A stretch of DNA of 64,000 nucleotides, from NCBI RefSeq assembly GCF_041260155.1, contig NC_091930.1:43529096-43593095 (forward strand), read 5' to 3'. The first letter of the stretch is position 1. Each line of letters opens with the position of its first letter. Of this stretch, positions 62,291 through 64,000 are shown piece after piece. The translations under genes and the position numbers were made by a program. Source of the DNA: Ptychodera flava. Lineage: Eukaryota; Hemichordata; Enteropneusta; Ptychoderidae. A model generated the notes under the pieces. The model did no database searches. It was given only the letters and a program-made list of their open reading frames with translations, and had not been told where the DNA came from.

Positions 62291-62893
62291 TTTTACAATG
62301 CTGTGAAACAATTAACAATCTTTTGTTTTTTTACTTTACAATGGCTATATTAAATTTACTACTGCCTCGCTGTCCGGCAAACGTACACGGATTTTGGTGT
62401 AACGAATTTCCCACTAAGTGAAAAATATTTCCGGTCTACAATTGCTGAAAGCATGTTGTTTCTAAAAAAGAAAGTATACAAAATAATTACACGTTTATTA
62501 CGTGTTGAAATTTTGAAAATTTGAAAAGAAAATCAGAAAACCACCATGAACGTTTTAATTTTAACATCGGCGTGCAAGAGGCGTTCTATTTCTAAACACT
62601 TGGTGTTCAAGTTTGGTGCTTTTTCCTATCCCATGATGCATCAAAATGGAAGTTGCAACATGTTTCTTGTAAGCGCACCCTGAAGTCGTGATCGTGCGGA
62701 AGCAAGACCAGAAAGGGTAAGTTTTCTCTCCAAAATAGTAAAAGGTATTAGATTTTGAAGCATCTGTATTATTATCCTTCGAAATTAATTGTATTGCACT
62801 TTGAAATAGCTTAACTACGTGCAGAACCCTTTTTTCAGTGGCTTGTACACAAACAACTAGCTGTGAATACGCAGTGGTACTTTTGGCCATGGC

Positions 62894-62972
62894 CTATCGA
62901 TCGATCTCACTTGGGTCAAGGGTCATCGCAACACAACTATAGCGATAACCCTTGACCTGAGCGCGATCGATA
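62894..62972. repeat. Hairpin of the same family as 60304
   Basis: CTATCGATCGATCTCA and GGGTCAAGGGTCATCGC on the left pair imperfectly with GCGATAACCCTTGACC and GAGCGCGATCGATA on the right. The sequence outside the right arm (ATAGTACCGCTGCGTAATCA) matches the outside of the 60.3-kb hairpin, so the mobile unit is larger than the hairpin. Confidence 0.8.
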
Positions 62973-63770
62973 CGCCTTGCATAGTACCGCTGCGTAATCA
63001 CAACTGACACATATCTTTTAGTAGACACAATCGTATGTAAAAAAATTATTAAACATTGTAAGTATACAATGTAGAGTTCAATGTTGTTTCAGCATATGAG
63101 TGTTTGGCTTTTTTATTTTAATCAGTTGATGACAAGAAGAAGCCAATATTTTGTAACAGTAATATTATATAGGGCTCAGCCCTTGGTGTCGCGCCAGGGG
63201 TTATTAAAGATTGGCAATGTTATTTGTATTGATTCATGATAAACTGTAATTGTTACTTCATAAACGTTTATATGACAACTATGCCCAGTTTCCCTCTGAT
63301 GAAAGCAGTTCACGTACGTACACGACGTCAAACCCTGCAGCAGGGCAGGTATAGATTTTCTGTAGCGTGTAAAAATTTTGGACAAAAATTGGCAATTTTT
63401 ACAATGATAACAGCCTATTGCGATAAATAAGGGACGTATTATGCAATCATTATCATTGCAATGGTAACCGCACTGCCCACCTTCCACTTGCAAGCTGAAA
63501 ACTATAGCGTTCCGTCTAAAAATAAAACTGGCAATTTTTGAATCTAATTATTGACACAGGGGGCGCTCTTCTATAATTCAATCCCAGCATTCTTTGCGTA
63601 TGCCCCCGTTCATATGCACGACAGTTTTCTCCCTTTATCTATATTAACGATATTTTGTATCAGCGACAAGGTGCATAATAACATTTACTGGCTAATAAAA
63701 GAGGTATATTTTATAAAAGGCATGTTATATAATAGTAATTTGTTTCGTTTTGTGTATATTACGAGTACTC
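62973..63770. other. Intergenic, nothing recognised
   Basis: No exon or repeat was supported. Confidence 0.4.
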
Positions 63771-63774
63771 AAAA

Positions 63775-63855
63775 AAAAACATGGCGGCGCCCATGAAAGA
63801 AGGGTACACTTCCGGTTACTCGCATAGTATATTATGAATAAGCGCATGCGTAGTC
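63775..63855. promoter_or_regulatory. Candidate promoter: YY1, ETS and NRF1-like motifs
   Basis: Within 75 bases lie AACATGGCGGC (YY1-type, 63778-63788), ACTTCCGGT (ETS-type, 63808-63816) and GCGCATGCG (NRF1-type, 63842-63850). These are the three motifs most typical of TATA-less housekeeping promoters in animals, and the patch is GC-richer than its flanks. An acceptor-like TTATTTTCAG lies near 63988. A gene probably starts here and runs off the window, or runs divergently, but no coding sequence is visible. The direction is undecided. Confidence 0.45.
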
Positions 63856-64000
63856 AGTGAGCCGCTGGCGCGACTATTAAAAAGAGGCACTGTATATGAA
63901 GTCTCCCCTTTCCTTAACCTAATCAGCTCCTTGTCTTTCATTTAAAGTCTCATTTCGCCATATTACCTATTGTTGCATTATTTTCAGGATGTAAAAAGTT

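Overview
This is a gene-poor, AT-rich, repeat-dense piece of a metazoan genome. The signs are spliced genes with GT-AG introns and phase-1 exons, an AATAAA signal, long microsatellites, many inverted-repeat (foldback) transposons, a decayed Penelope-type reverse transcriptase and a decayed Mutator-type transposase. The protein families (a GT-B-like domain, NHL propellers, coiled coil) and the repeat style suggest a marine invertebrate deuterostome. A hemichordate or lancelet is my guess, and it is not proven. No bacterial, viral or organellar gene was seen, and no tRNA, rRNA or CRISPR array.

Layout. 1-2.1 kb: half-palindromes and a minus-strand Mutator-like transposase relic. 2.17-8.83 kb: a nest of three inverted-repeat elements, with a 4.8-kb foldback element and a 140-bp near-perfect palindrome inside an older element. 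9.0-10.0 kb: another inverted-repeat element with an internal minisatellite. 10.56-16.95 kb: the 3' half of gene 1 on the plus strand (two duplicated acidic linker exons, a third linker, a coiled-coil exon, a terminal NHL six-blade propeller exon, 3'UTR and poly(A) signal). A 1.9-kb foldback array sits in its last intron. 17.9-22 kb: hairpins and a 0.8-kb inverted repeat. 22-37.5 kb: diverged low-copy duplications that repeatedly carry what looks like a first exon or promoter, interrupted by the Penelope relic at 23.4-23.8 kb. 40.6-46.0 kb: gene 2 on the plus strand (a short exon, a 1.2-kb exon with a glycosyltransferase-B-like domain, then linker exons clearly paralogous to those of gene 1). 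A 100-N gap follows at 46.27 kb. 49.58-56.09 kb: two nearly identical 3.2-kb copies of a satellite-bearing element. 56.3-59 kb: an unrecognised decayed coding fragment and a minus-strand NHL pseudogene. 60-63 kb: two related GC-rich hairpins. 63.78-63.85 kb: a cluster of YY1/ETS/NRF1-like promoter motifs.

How the genes relate. Genes 1 and 2 share homologous linker exons, homologous intron starts and identical splice phases, so they are tandem paralogs. Gene 1 shows the 3' end (linkers, coiled coil, NHL) and gene 2 the 5' end (GT-B-like domain, linkers). The simplest combined reading is a modular protein: GT-B-like domain, acidic repeat linker, coiled coil, NHL propeller. The GT-B-like domain lacks the EX7E glutamate pair of active GT4-type enzymes, so a binding or sensing role is more likely than catalysis. 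The full architecture is inferred, because no single gene in the window shows all parts. This possible multigene family is the most interesting item here.
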